Shown: piece after piece, positions 41,966 through 53,389 of the stretch
Numbering within the stretch: position 1 is the first letter of the stretch
Layout of the letters: the number at the start of each line of letters is the position of its first letter
From: Bimuria novae-zelandiae CBS 107.79
Lineage: Eukaryota; Ascomycota; Dothideomycetes; Pleosporales; Didymosphaeriaceae
Reading direction: 5' to 3'
NCBI GenBank assembly: GCA_010015655.1
Contig: ML976656.1
Coordinates: 802,853-866,852 of the forward strand
DNA length: 64,000 nt
The notes under the pieces: generated by a model
What the model saw: only the letters and a program-made list of their open reading frames with translations
Databases searched by the model: none
Told to the model about the DNA's origin: nothing
Translations under genes and position numbers: made by a program

Positions 41966-43862
41966 ATGGCTCCTCTCGTTGGCCTGACCAGCTGGCTTAT
42001 ATTGCTTTCGTTGACCAGTAAAGTCGTTTCTGCACCTTCTTCCGGCGTTTCTCTTGAGTCCGAGGACGGGAAAGCCTTTAGTTATAATCCAGGGTCGTCA
42101 ATAGCGCTGGACAGCACTCAGACTTCCATCCACTGACCATTCAATCAGGTAACGCCAGCACCAGACAATCCGCAACTATCGTCCTGAGCGCCCACGGACC
42201 GAGACCGGAAGCTCAAGCCGCATGCTCAGCCCTGTAAGAGGCGCTGTGAAACCCATGCAACCTTAGAGATGTCGATTTCCTGCGGTACCTAGACTACGAC
42301 AAGTCTACCCGCGAAGTCGAACAGTACTGGGTCGGGAGCGAACAAAATCCAACATGCAGAGCGATAACCACGTTCGGCAAATTGAAAACACTGCCATGTG
42401 ATGCGAGGTTGCCGGCCTTGTGCTCACAATCTGCACCACTGAGCTCCTTGTCGAATAGTAACAATGGATCGCAATGGCAGACCACTGTTCAAACGGGCGA
42501 AGCGGCCATCACAGGATATCGCGACAAGCTGTCGTTCCGCTTCCTAGGCCTCAAGCACGCCCCCTACCCGTCGCGCTTTACGTACTCTACATATCAAGCT
42601 CCCGGTGGCAATGTATCGGCCCTAGAATATGGCCCTAGATGCATCCAAGCAGGCTGCAACACTCCAACATGCAGCGAAGATTGCCTGTATCTGAACATAT
42701 GGACCCCACATCTCTCTTCGAACCCCAACTCGTCCAAGAAATCAGTCATGTTGTTTATACACGGAGGCTTCACCAGCGGCTCCGGGTCTGATACGGTGTA
42801 TGATGGCGGGAACATGGCTTCTCGAGGGGACGTGGTTGTTGTCACCATCAACTACCGGCTTTCCACACTCGGCTGCCTCGCTGTAGGCAACACCACTGCA
42901 CGTGGTACATACTGGCTGTCAGACCAGGTGGCGGCCTTGGAATGGGTGCAAATCCACATTGAAGATTTTGGCGGCGATAAAAGCAGGGTGACTGTCGTCG
43001 ATCAAAGTGCTGGCTCTGCTTCTGTGAGGGCACTACTTGCGGCGCCACGTGTGAAAGGCATGTTCTCAAGAGCAATATTAATGTCGAATCCAGGTGGCGC
43101 AGGCTATGTGATGCCTTCTCGCTATATGCGAGTATAGCGGACGCCATAAATAGCACGCAAGCCATATTCAATGAGAAGGACTGTACTCAACCAGACGAAG
43201 CTAGACGACTTGCTTGCCTCAGGGCCCTAGACCCCACCGAGCTTATCAGCGGAACAATCACCAGATATCCTGTCCTAGACGGTGAATTTTTGACCACGTC
43301 AGAACTCGTCTTAGACGGCTCCGGATCCCTTCTGGACGTCGCAATCATGACAGGCGTCATGCGGAATGACGGCGGACCCTTCACATCGTTCGCCAAAGAT
43401 GGAAACGCCTCCCAGGTACTCATCAACCAAGGCTACGACGCCACCACCATCCTTTCCTCAGGCCTCTACCCACCTGGGGACACCGGCAACACCACCCTAG
43501 ATATCTTCAACCTCACCCAACGAGTCACGACAAACGCGATGTACCGCTGCCTGACCCAATCCACCGCCTTCGCCGCAGCCAAAAACTGCGTCTTCCCCCC
43601 AACTCACCGACGTGCGACGCGCCAAAGACGCCAGCGTACCCCTCGGCGACCCCAACCTGCCGCACTACAAGTGCCACAGCGGCGAGATTTTCTACGTCTT
43701 CGGCATTCGCAATATCTGCTTGATAGTTGGACGGCATTTGGAAGGACGAGGGATCCGAATCCCCAGATTGGGTACATGAGGGCGAGGGGTTACGTGAATA
43801 CTAGCGCGGTGAGGGAGAGGGCGACGCCTTGGTTTGGCTGGTTGGTTGGACTGCGTCTGTAA
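41966..43862 (+). pseudogene. Broken type-B carboxylesterase gene
   Basis: A secreted carboxylesterase (alpha/beta hydrolase) can be followed across 1.9 kb, but no single frame encodes it. A signal peptide starts at 41966 (MAPLVGLTSWLILLSL). Near 42120 the frame changes. In-frame TAA (42235-42237) and TGA (42247-42249) follow. The main body has SEDCLYLNIWTP and MLFIHGGFTSGSGSDTVYDG. The nucleophile elbow reads DQSAG where active relatives have GQSAG. Further frame changes occur near 43108, at a run of six C near 43597, and near 43700, where roughly 15 residues are also missing. The tail ends at 43860-43862 after YLLDSWTAFGRTRDPNP. Introns alone do not explain this, so it is a decayed copy. 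Confidence 0.85.
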
Positions 43863-44095
43863 CTGTACGGCAAAAATGTAGGGCGAAGCACAAAAATGAC
43901 CAGATTCAATGTGGGGGGTGCGTGGCCAATTGGACCCAAATCAATGACTCGGCGCTATGTATTTTTCCGTTTGGTAGGTGTGGGCTGACTTGCTCCTCTA
44001 TCTGTCCTGTACGTGTGTAGATTGGAACGAACGGTAGGCTGAGTTTAGTATATGGAGCATGGGCTCAGTGACGGTGGCTTCACCTTCAAGTCATC

Positions 44096-45126
44096 TCATC
44101 GAACGATGCCGATATGCACGATGAAGCCGGAGTTCTCTCTAAGAGGGGCCGCCAGAAGTGCATCGGGCACTTGCCAGACGTGGAAGAGTTTGTGGAAGCA
44201 CTTCAGCCACGACTCAAAGACGTCGTGAGAGCGTAGTTGCTGTGCCACGAGGCATAGCGTTGGCTTGCTTGCTGATGCTGTGGATCGGAGCTTGCATATC
44301 TGTGCACACGTGTTGTTCAAGGGCTCGATAAGGTTTTCGTTGTAGATGCAGTCACAGGCGATGATCAAGTCGAGGCCCTCAGCATCGTCGAGGCCAAGCT
44401 GCGCAGGTAACGACGAGACAGAGTTTAGCTCCCAGTCTAGTTGGAGAGTATCAATGTTGGTGGTAGGCTCGACAGCGTTAGAGGATTTCTTCTTCGTCTT
44501 CGGTTTCTTGGACGCTTTCGTGGCGGGTACGTTTTCAGATATGTTCTGCTTCAACAGCCTCAGCACGTAGTCTTGGTCTGTAGCAATGTACTTGTGTATC
44601 CTGGGTGCCAGCATCAGCGCAACGACGCCTGAGATGCCAGCGCCTAGCTCAATGGCTACTGTTTCATGACCCAGGAAGCCGCCTTGGAAGAGGAAGTTTG
44701 CTGATGCTATCCACTCAGCAAACAGTGGCGTCACCTTCCACACAACTGGAGAGACGATTAGCGAACCTTATGCATCTGAGATGACGGCTGCGGTGCACAC
44801 CTGCGCCTGTGGTGCCTTCCTTGCGATCTGAGGTGAGGAGCCCACGCGACTGTCGGATGGTGAGGTCTTTGCCTCCTACGTTGATCTCGACCTCGGCTGC
44901 CTGAGAGTCGATGAAGCCTAGTGACTGAGATGGAATTTTTTGCGAGAAGACAACGAATGCCTCTGTAGATTACGATGGATGCTTAGAATGCTGAGGTGTA
45001 GCGAATCGCGTGGAGAGGAGGATGCGTGGTGCCGAGGACAAGGCTTGCCGTGGATTGGCTGGAAGCTGGCTTACCTTCTTCAGGGTCGGTCACATGTTCT
45101 CCGAGGACCTTAAACAGGTCATCCAT
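44096..45126 (-). CDS. RKM5: Rkm5-like lysine methyltransferase
   Basis: This is a seven-beta-strand SAM-dependent methyltransferase. The yeast relative Rkm5 methylates a lysine on a large-subunit ribosomal protein. Exons are 45126-45075, 44962-44801 and 44745-44096, giving 287 residues. The middle exon ends in EGTTGA and the third resumes with VVWKVTPLFAEW, as in that family. SAM motif I is VAIELGAGISGVVAL. The post-I acidic strand is YIATDQDY. The DxxY-type motif of this methyltransferase group is ACDCIYNENLIEPL. A Lys-rich insert (KASKKPKTKKKSS) separates the strands. Assignment to the METTL21-like group is firm, while the exact substrate is inferred. Confidence 0.85.
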
Positions 45127-45606
45127 GATGGCGTTTGCCGTGCTGCCCTCATACGCGGCCACGAGAGACTCAGCCGAGCAAGTGTCTTGGACGGTCTCGT
45201 GTGGTCTTGGCCGGGATATGCGTGGCGCAGGGGGGTCGTATACACGACTCGTCAACCTATAGTATGCGGACGGCGTGAGGTTAAGAACTGTGAGGCGCAA
45301 AGGCTAGATTTTGGTCGTCGAAGATCATCTGTGTGTGGAGAAGGCGGAAGACAAAATGGTGGCTAGCTCGTCTGCGCGTGTGTACTGCGTCATATGGCCT
45401 CCACTAGGGAGCTTGGACGTCCTAGACCCTCGTGCATGCACAGAACGCCAGGCCGCCCAACATACTTGGATTACTCGCTGCCTTTCCCACACGCTCCGCT
45501 GGCGGCACTTCGGACTCGTGTTCAGCTCCTTATAATTACCCTGTCCGCCCTGCCCCTCTCCATCTACCTGTACTCCTGCATTGCCCTCCCCCACTCCGTT
45601 GCCATC
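45127..45606. promoter_or_regulatory. Divergent promoter region, RKM5-like and acyl-CoA synthetase
   Basis: The two starts are 480 bp apart and face away from each other. The right part is C- and T-rich (45470-45600), a typical fungal leader. No specific site is called. Confidence 0.5.
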
Positions 45607-47855
45607 ATGCCGCGCGACCTCAAGAAACTCATGCCCCAGGCGCGGGCCGAGATCGCCCATCCCGTCACCGCCGACGCGCCCGGCGTGCAGAAGGTGGACG
45701 GCGAGACGATCCCCAGACGGAACGCGAAGGTAGTCGACGCGCTGAAGATGACGCCCAACGACGACATCAAGACGCTCTACGATGTGCTGCGCTACTCGTC
45801 GGCCAAGTTTGGCAATGCCAAGTGCGTCGGCACCCGCAAGGTGGTGAACGTGCATGAGGAGACGAAGAAGATCAAGAAGATGGTCGATGGGAAGGAGCAG
45901 GAAGTGGATAAAAAGTGGCAGTACTTCGAGCTCGGCCCATATGAGTGGAAGAGCTTCGTCGAGTTTGAGCAGCTGTGCTTGAGCGCGGGCAATGCCTTGA
46001 AGCATCTCGGCTTTGCCCCAGGCGACCGCATCCACCTGTTCGGCGCGACGAACATGCAATGGCTCGCCTCGGCGCACGGTAATTAGACGGCTTCTCAAGT
46101 GATTATCTTCAGATTTGCGCTGACACGTGCAGGTGCCTTCTCTCAGTCCTTGAGCATCGTGACCGCATACGACACGCTCGGCGAGGACGGTCTCAAGCAC
46201 TCGATGCTGCAGACCAAGGCCAAGATTATGTACACAGACCCGCATCTGCTGCCCAAGCTTGTGAAGCCTTTTGAAGAGGCCAAGGATATCCAGGTGGTCG
46301 TCTACAGCACCAAAGACAAGGCTGAGCTCAAGCACATCGAGGCTCTCACGAGTGCGCATCCGCACTTGAAGGTCCTCAGTTTTGACGACTTCTTGACGCT
46401 CGGCAAAGAACACCCGGCGGAGCCTGTCCCGCCCAAAGCCGACGATCTGGCGTGCATTATGTACACTTCTGGATCGACGGGAACGCCAAAGGGCGTCTTG
46501 ATCAAGCACAGCAACGTTGTCGCTGCCGGTGAGTTAGACTCCCAGTGGAAAATTGAACAATAATAACAAGAAGCAGTCACTGGTGTCGATGTCATCGTTG
46601 GCCCGTACATTGGGCCTGGTGATTCCCTTCTTACCTACCTCCCTGCCGCGCACATTCTCGAATTCGTCTTCGAAAATGCATGTCTCTATTGGGGAGGAAA
46701 CATGGGCTACGGAACGATCCGGACGCTCTCGGATACCTCTGTGCGAAATTGCAAGGGTGACATCCGCGAGCTCAAGCCCACCATTCTGGTCGGTGTGCCT
46801 CAAGTGTGGGAGACGGTGAAGAAGGGCATCGTCTCCAAGGTTGAAGCGGGTGGTGCCTTGACGTCGAAACTCTTTTGGGGCGCCATGTCTGCCAAGAGCT
46901 TCCTGTTGAACTCGGGATTGCCTGGAGCAGGCTTGCTCGATACGATTGTCTTCAACAAGGTGAAGGATGCGACGGGTGGACGTCTGCGAATTTGCATGAA
47001 CGGTGGGGGGCCGATTTCCAAGGAAACCCAACGCTTCATCTCCTATGCCATTACTCCTATGATCAGCGGTTACGGTCTTACCGAGACCACCGCTATGGGC
47101 GCTTTGATGGATCCACTTGCCTGGACTGACCAGGCTGTTGGTGAAATGCCTGCATGCATTGAGATGAAGCTGGTTGACTTTGCCGATGCCGGATACTTTT
47201 CCACCAACAAGCCGCCACAGGGTGAGATCTGGATTCGCGGAGGAGGTGTCACGGCCGGATACCTGGACCTCGAGGAGGAGACAAAGGAAGCCTTCACCGA
47301 CGACGGCTGGTTCAAGACGGGCGACATTGGAGAGTTCGACTCAAAGGGCCAGATCCGGCTCATTGACCGCAAGAAAAACCTTATCAAGACGCTCGCAGGC
47401 GAATACATCGCGCTCGAGAAGCTGGAGTCTGTATACCGGTCTTCCCCCGTCGTGGCGAACATCTGCGTCTACGCCGCCGATGATCAGATGAAGCCCGTCG
47501 CCATCATCGTGCCGGCCGAGCCTGCGCTCAAGAAACTAGCGCAGGAGAACGGCGTCGAGGGCAATACGCTCGAAGAGCTAGTGCACAGTGAGAAGCTGAA
47601 CAACGTTGTGCTGAAGCAGTTGCAGTCGCAGGGCACCAAGGGGGGTCTGGCGAGCTTCGAAATCATCGCTGGTGTGGTTATGGCGGATGAAGAGTGGACG
47701 CCGCAGAACGTACGTCATTTATCCCGTTCTCCCACATTATATAACACATGACTAATGTACGACAGGGCTTCACAACCGCAGCGCAGAAGCTTAACCGCAA
47801 GCTTATCCTCAAAACGTACCAGAAGGAGGTTGACAAGGCGTATGGCAAGAAATAA
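45607..47855 (+). CDS. FAA1: Long-chain acyl-CoA synthetase
   Basis: The enzyme activates long-chain fatty acids to acyl-CoA with ATP. Exons are 45607-46078, 46133-46528, 46577-47709 and 47766-47855, giving 696 residues, essentially the length of yeast Faa1 and Faa4. The AMP-binding motif is YTSGSTGTPKG. YGLTETTAMG supplies the adenylate motif. The fatty-acyl-CoA-synthetase signature starts DGWFKTGDIGEFD and continues through LIDRKKNLIKTLAGEYI. The absence of a signal peptide or peroxisomal C-terminal tripeptide (it ends YGKK) points to the Faa1/Faa4 class used for imported or cytosolic fatty acids. Confidence 0.94.
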
Positions 47856-49169
47856 AGCACCCAGGATACCCCCTCCCCTCTCTCTACCCAACGCCTATTG
47901 AAAAGTGGTAAGTGGTGGTGCTCGGCGGCGTTTTGAGGCGTTTATCGGTGACGTGTGGCACGGTGAATGTTGTGGACAGTGAAGGGCGATGTTAGCCGAG
48001 CCGTGCCGTACTGGAACGGATGAATGATCCGGTGTGTATTTTCTGACATCATGTTGGTTGTGGAGTGCATTGTAGTTTTATGTAATAATTGGACGACTTT
48101 CTACCATTCAGACAAGCTGAGTGTCTGTGCCGTTAGAGAGTATAGCAAGCTCGAACGCGGGCATAGCAAGTGTAAATATGCATAGACGGTTGTGATCCCC
48201 ATGCAAAAGGTGAAGACGCACTGCTATCGAAATGCTCTAGAGCAGCGTAAGATGATATCAATGTCTGCCCTTTGGTAGGTAGTACTCCCCGCGCGGTTAG
48301 ACTATACTAGGATACAGTTTCTCATCACTAGATACTTCTCGATCTCGGTTTCGAAGTCTTACGGTACCCTGAGTGCAAGCTTAGCACACCGAGTCAGCCC
48401 TACCCGACTCCATACAACTCCCGAAAGTTTGTGGTTTTTTGAGCGCTTTGGTTCGTAGAATGGTCCGTTTGCAGGGTGGGTTCCAAGGTAGGAGGAAAAC
48501 CCGGTCTCTTAGATCCGTGTGGAAGTGTCAAAGAAAGAAAGAAGACCTCGTTACGAGTAGGCAGGGGAAAGATAATTAGGTACCTAAGGTAGTGCACTTA
48601 CAAGCGTTAGGGTGTGTGAATAAAGGGCTGAGTAGGTGAGAGAAGTGATCATGGTAGAATGTATATGGCTGTAGGTGGGGCTAAGATACCGGAGCCTGTA
48701 TGTACTGGGAGAGTAGAGAACATGGTTGGCGGGGAGAGAGTGTGTGGAGGAAAGTGTACGGGAGACATTGTTGGTTGAACTGGGAGAACAGAGAGTATGG
48801 TTTGTGGGGAGATGGTGTGAGGGAACTGCTGGGGAGACGTCCGTGGTAGACATGGCATGGCTTCTCTTATCATCAAATGCTAAAGCGAGGTAGGTCTTTC
48901 TATCAACTTGCGAGAAAGGTCAGAGAGAAGTCTACAATTTGCTGAGAATGAGAGCACGGCAGGGGAGTGAGGATATTTCAAGAGAATGTGTTGATTTGTT
49001 ATGATATCTATGGTACCATGTCCTAGAGACGTAGAGGAATGGGAAGAATGATAGACAATTTAGGAGACACTCATCAAGGCGGGTTCTCTGTTGACGGATT
49101 TTGAGTTTGGTCCGCAGGACGACGGTCACTGTTCTCCTCCTCCGAGTCCTCCGTTGACTGAGTCTGGGA
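47856..49169. other. Intergenic with a diverged 76-bp tandem repeat
   Basis: The left end is the synthetase 3' UTR. Minus-strand open frames around 48584-48876 encode only Ser/Thr/Pro low complexity caused by the repeat listed separately. No gene is supported. Confidence 0.5.
48703..48846. repeat. Two diverged tandem copies of about 76 bp
   Basis: Copies start at 48703 (TACTGGGAGAGTAGAGAA) and 48779 (AACTGGGAGAACAGAGAG) and share GGGGAGA and GGAGAC blocks in the same order. They are purine-rich on the plus strand. The second copy is slightly shorter. Confidence 0.6.
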
Positions 49170-49896
49170 CTACTCTTGGTGACGGAAGGGACCGTCCGAA
49201 TAGTTCTGCGGCTGATGGGATGTATCGGAGGCGAAGTGGTCCTCGATTTCGAGATCGTCGTTCGTCTGCACGACGTTTCCGTAAGTCCACTCCCGACCCT
49301 CTTGGTGCAGCACTCCAAGACGTTGCTCCAACCCGGCTAGCATCGCTGCAACGTCAATATGGCCGCCGGGCTCATCTGCCTGATGGTGTGCAGCAAGTGA
49401 CCCAGCGTTCAGGTTCGCCCTCCAACGTTCCTCGTCCTGGCGTGAATGCTCGGTATAGCGCGAATGGATTTCATGCCAAGCTGGAACCGGCTCACTCTCG
49501 ACTTCCTCGGGCGAACGGCCTTGGGCACGGAGCACGATCTGTGGCCGTGGTTTGCGAGTCGGGATTTCGGGCGGCGAGTCTAGCTACTGCTTCATCGTGG
49601 TGCTGTCCATGCGCCCGGACAGGAGTATAGTCAGTAAATCGAGCAGCCGGGAAGAGAACTGCTCGGCAGAAAGGACAGCTGTTGGCACGCTGCAACCACT
49701 CCAGCATGCAGTCGAAGCCGACGATGTGCCCACAGGGCAGCTTCACAGGTACCTCATCTCCATCTGCTTGATCTAGGCTATCGCCGCAGCCAAAGCACTC
49801 TTGGTGCTGCTGGAACTCTTCAGGCGTTAGGGATGTCAGCCCCTCTGCCATGAAGTCTTCCTTGGTCTGGAAATAAGGAACAGGTGAATTTATCAT
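49170..49896 (-). CDS. RING-finger protein, possible E3 ligase; frame changes midway
   Basis: The first part (49896 to about 49588) encodes a RING-like finger: CFGCGDSL, KLPCGHIVGFDCMLEWLQ, then SCPFCRAVLFP. One ligand between the His and next Cys is replaced by Gly, as in many fungal RING variants. The rest (RAQGRSPEEVESEPVPAW, then a charged helix rich in Arg and Glu) is in another frame down to a stop at 49170. A 49-bp intron at 49587-49539 (GTAGCT...CACAG) would join the parts in phase and give 225 residues, but it has a weak donor and no clear branch site. The alternative is a one-base frameshift. Substrate and partner are unknown. Confidence 0.7.
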
Positions 49897-52250
49897 GGTG
49901 TTTATAAGAGTTGTTGTTGATTCAATCTGTGCGTTAGAATTGGTTAGTGTTTGATTCTATGAGAAATTGAGATCGGGGGTGATTTTATTGCCTAAAGTCT
50001 CATGCGTTGTTTGATAACATTGCACTTAGACCGTGCCCAACGTTGTTTTCACTAACATATCAATGTCTTATTTTTCTTCGTGAAAATGGAGCATTGTGTC
50101 CGGACAGCGGCCCGCAGGCGCGCTCCAGGCAGTGACTCCGCAGACTCTTGGGGTCTCCATCTTGGATAACCTCATTTGGACACGCATGGGGCGTTGGGGA
50201 CTCTTGACTTCATGGATTTCGAGGTTTTGGGCATTCTCGGATATGATCGTGGCATATATAGATGATTATGTTGACTTGAGGATATAAGCGCATATGGACT
50301 TGCTGGACCTGGTTGACGGAGTACTGAGGAGGCTCAGCGCAAATCCATGAGGTCGGCTAGGGAAGTCCTGATATACTCGCCCCTTGAATTGCGTTTATAT
50401 AGCAAGACCTTCTTTTCTGCTTGCTGTTTGCATGTTTGTCCTTTGGTATAAGGAGGCTAGTCCACTTTTAGTTTACCATGGGCAGCTTGTTTTGTTTGGC
50501 GCCTTTGTCCTCGCTTGGGCGACTCAGTATCTTGTACTTACTATCCATAAAGAATAGCAATGCAATAATGGGCTGAGGGACATCTCTAGTTCGTACCGGT
50601 GAGTTGGCTGGGATCCGCTGACGACCGGAGTCTACGAAGATCTAGGGTCGCAAGACCAAAGCGAGAAGGTAGCCCTCGGAGGGATGTGGTACCACACAGC
50701 CCGTTTGGCCAATAACGTGTTCTTTTCGTGTGCACGGCGAGCAAACCTCGGGATTCCGAATGACCGTTCAGCTGTGGATGGGCCAGCCACGAGGTCTTCT
50801 AATGAGCCTAGCCTCAGCGTTGAGTAGAGAGCTGGGTAATTTTCTAGGCGCCTTTTGGTGATGGGCTTGCAGTATGTGGAGTGACGGGTACCATGCTTCA
50901 ACACCCCATTGTCCGTGGCTTTGCACTGTAGTGAAACACGAAGCGAGAGCAGAAGTCATGATTTTCTCATGCCTCAGGAATTCTGAGTCACTGATGTACC
51001 TGTTCCAGGTAATCCAGACCGCGAACAAACTCAAAATGTGCTTTGAGCCGTGACAAGCCTCCCGGAAAAGCGGTCAGGAAGGAACAGCCGGAAGCGAGAG
51101 CCTCGTGTACGTCAATTCTCGCGTGGAATCTGTGCATTGGATTCTCGCGATCAAAACAACGCCGCCAGCTCTACGCTTCTACAAGCGCTAGATTCACGCG
51201 TCGGCCCACTTCAGGTGATGGAGCCCGGGGCCGGGATTAAATTCCAATAGTACGGGTTCGTGGATAGTGCAGCCTCCATGCCGGTGACGCCGATGCTCTT
51301 TTGTCTGCTGTCAATTCTTAGATCGCATGGGAAAGCGAAGTCAGGACAGATGGCCAATGTTGCGGCCAACAACTCATCTGCGATGTGGTGGCTCGTTCAC
51401 CTATCATCCAAACAACGCACTCAATGGGAGCTCAGTTCAGAGACAATATATTAATCAAGCCACCACGCGTGGCCATCAACGGAAGTGACGTGGGAACAGG
51501 GGATGGAGCGAAAAGAAGCAAGAAGCGGAGTGCTGAAGTGCTCTAGACTGTTAGCGCTTCACGGGCGCTACGAATCTAGCCTTTTCCCTCGCTTCAAAAC
51601 CCTCCGTCGACGCCACAACCTTTCTAGATCTATTCCCAAGCCGCATCGGCAACCCCAAAAAATACCGTGCGCAGGTCCGGCCTTAAGAAAATGTGTAAAC
51701 AAGCTTTAGCCCGTGTTGCTCTCCCGTCGAATCCGGCTATTTGTGTCCCAAATGTATGGTGAGCGACCACCGCACCGCCAATTCAGGCACCGACCACCAA
51801 CTAACCCCATGTGTTCTGTAATGTGCCTTTTCAAAAAGCATACAGCCGTCTTTCGTCGCTTCAACTCTCTGTCGCCCACCGTGGCTAAGCCACGATTGGA
51901 CAGGTGATGCAAACCTCAAGAGACGAGCTCTGAGCAGGTCATGTGTAGACACTTAATCCTCGTATCTATGCTTCCGACCAACTGCCTGAGTGTACGGACT
52001 CCACCATTCTAAGTCCAGAGGCTGGTCGGCTCTTAGTTGATGGCCCCATGGCTTATCGCTTCGACTAACACTCCGCCATAGGTTCGCTGGAAGGAGCTGA
52101 GCAACATGAGGGTGGGACATAGCTCAGAGCAACCAGTAAACAACATCCCGAGATGTCCAAACGACGATATAAAGCCGTACGTATGTCCTCAGTATCGATC
52201 TTTCCCATCCCACATTGAAATTCCACATCCACTCTCGAACTCCCTTCAAT
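49897..52250. other. Gene-poor region
   Basis: The first bases are the RING gene's promoter. I find only short frames without motifs on either strand. The right end (about 52080-52250) is the promoter and short leader of the secreted-protein gene. Confidence 0.5.
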
Positions 52251-53389
52251 ATGCGCTCGTTCATTGCAGGCTCTGCCTTTGTCGGCCTCGTTGCTGCACT
52301 ACCCCAGCAGATCAACGTAGCCGCTGTTGAGGCCCTTCCCACTCCGTCTGTGCTCGGTCCTGAGCTCGCGGCCAAGTCCACACCGGCCGTCACCTACAAC
52401 CCTACTTCTGCTGCTTCGGCCGCTGCCGCTGCTATCTCTACTGCTCCTCCCTCCATCGAAAAGAGAGACGCAACATGTGCTCCTCAACCCGGAGGGTATG
52501 TAGCATCCTATCTTATACCCATATCAAAGACTAACGGCGTACTAGCGCTGGGCCTATTCCTGGCAGTGGCAGCGTCGATGAGTACCTCAAGAAAGACTCC
52601 ATCCTCGGACAGGAGGCCGAACAGGCTGGAACACCCACCGGCTACGTCCAGAGCTTCAAGAACCTCCAAGCCGGCAGTCAGCAAATTTACTACCTTACGT
52701 ACCGCACCATTGACAGTGGGACGTACGACGTCGACACCTGTGCTGCCTTCTGCGACTCCGAGAAGTTCTGCAATGGTTTCAACATCTACTACGAGCGCGA
52801 CCCTTCAGTCGACCCCTCAGCATCCTGCCCCAACCCTCCCCCCATCACGAACGTCAAGTGCGCTCTCTTCGGCTACCCCGTTGGGGCTGCTGCCGCCACG
52901 AACGCAGGCCAATGGCGCGGCCCCGAGGATGCGAACGGCGAGGCCTTTCACGTTGTCATCGCTGGCAGCAACGGCTACTCCAAGCTTGCCCCCGTGCGAC
53001 CCGCGCCCACCGTCCCTGGCTTCAGCGGCCCCGTCTCCTTGCCCGCCGCCATCAACGCACCCCCGGAAGCCGACACCTATAACGGCATGAAGCTCTACAA
53101 CGACGGCCCGTTCGACCCGAGTGTCTGCGCCGCCGCGTGCCAGGCCCAGACCAAGTTCGACAAGGAGGTCCTAGTTGACTCTGAGGGCAACTACCGCGCG
53201 TGCAACTTCTTCAACGCGTATGTCCTGCTCAAGAACGATGTGCCACAGGGCACGTACTGCAGCTTTTACACACGCGAGTGGGATCCCAGCTATGCGGTTA
53301 ACACCGGGTACTTCTGGGAAAGCGATGTGTACAAGGTTGTGAGCAGCTTTTCGTACACGCTCGACCCGCTCGACCCGGGCCACATCTAG
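52251..53389 (+). CDS. Secreted cysteine-containing protein, unrecognised
   Basis: Exons are 52251-52495 and 52546-53389, giving 362 residues. A signal peptide (MRSFIAGSAFVGLVAALP) is followed by an Ala/Ser/Pro pro-region and a Kex2-type site (EKR, near residue 74), then a mature domain starting DATCAPQP. That domain has paired-Cys segments (DTCAAFCDSEKFCNGFNIYY and SVCAAACQAQTKFD) that recall PAN/apple-like or WSC-like lectin modules, but I do not see a full match to either. It looks like an abundant wall-associated or secreted protein. The function is unknown. Confidence 0.85.

Noticed and set aside
43045..43136. An intron (GT at 43095 to AG at 43137) to repair the carboxylesterase near 43108
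   Set aside because: It would join frames but would delete the conserved segment after the nucleophile elbow. It also does not repair the two stops or the other frame changes.
15442..47855. A lipid-metabolism gene cluster
   Set aside because: The three acyl-CoA genes are far apart, on different strands and interrupted by unrelated genes. It is kept only as a low-interest observation.
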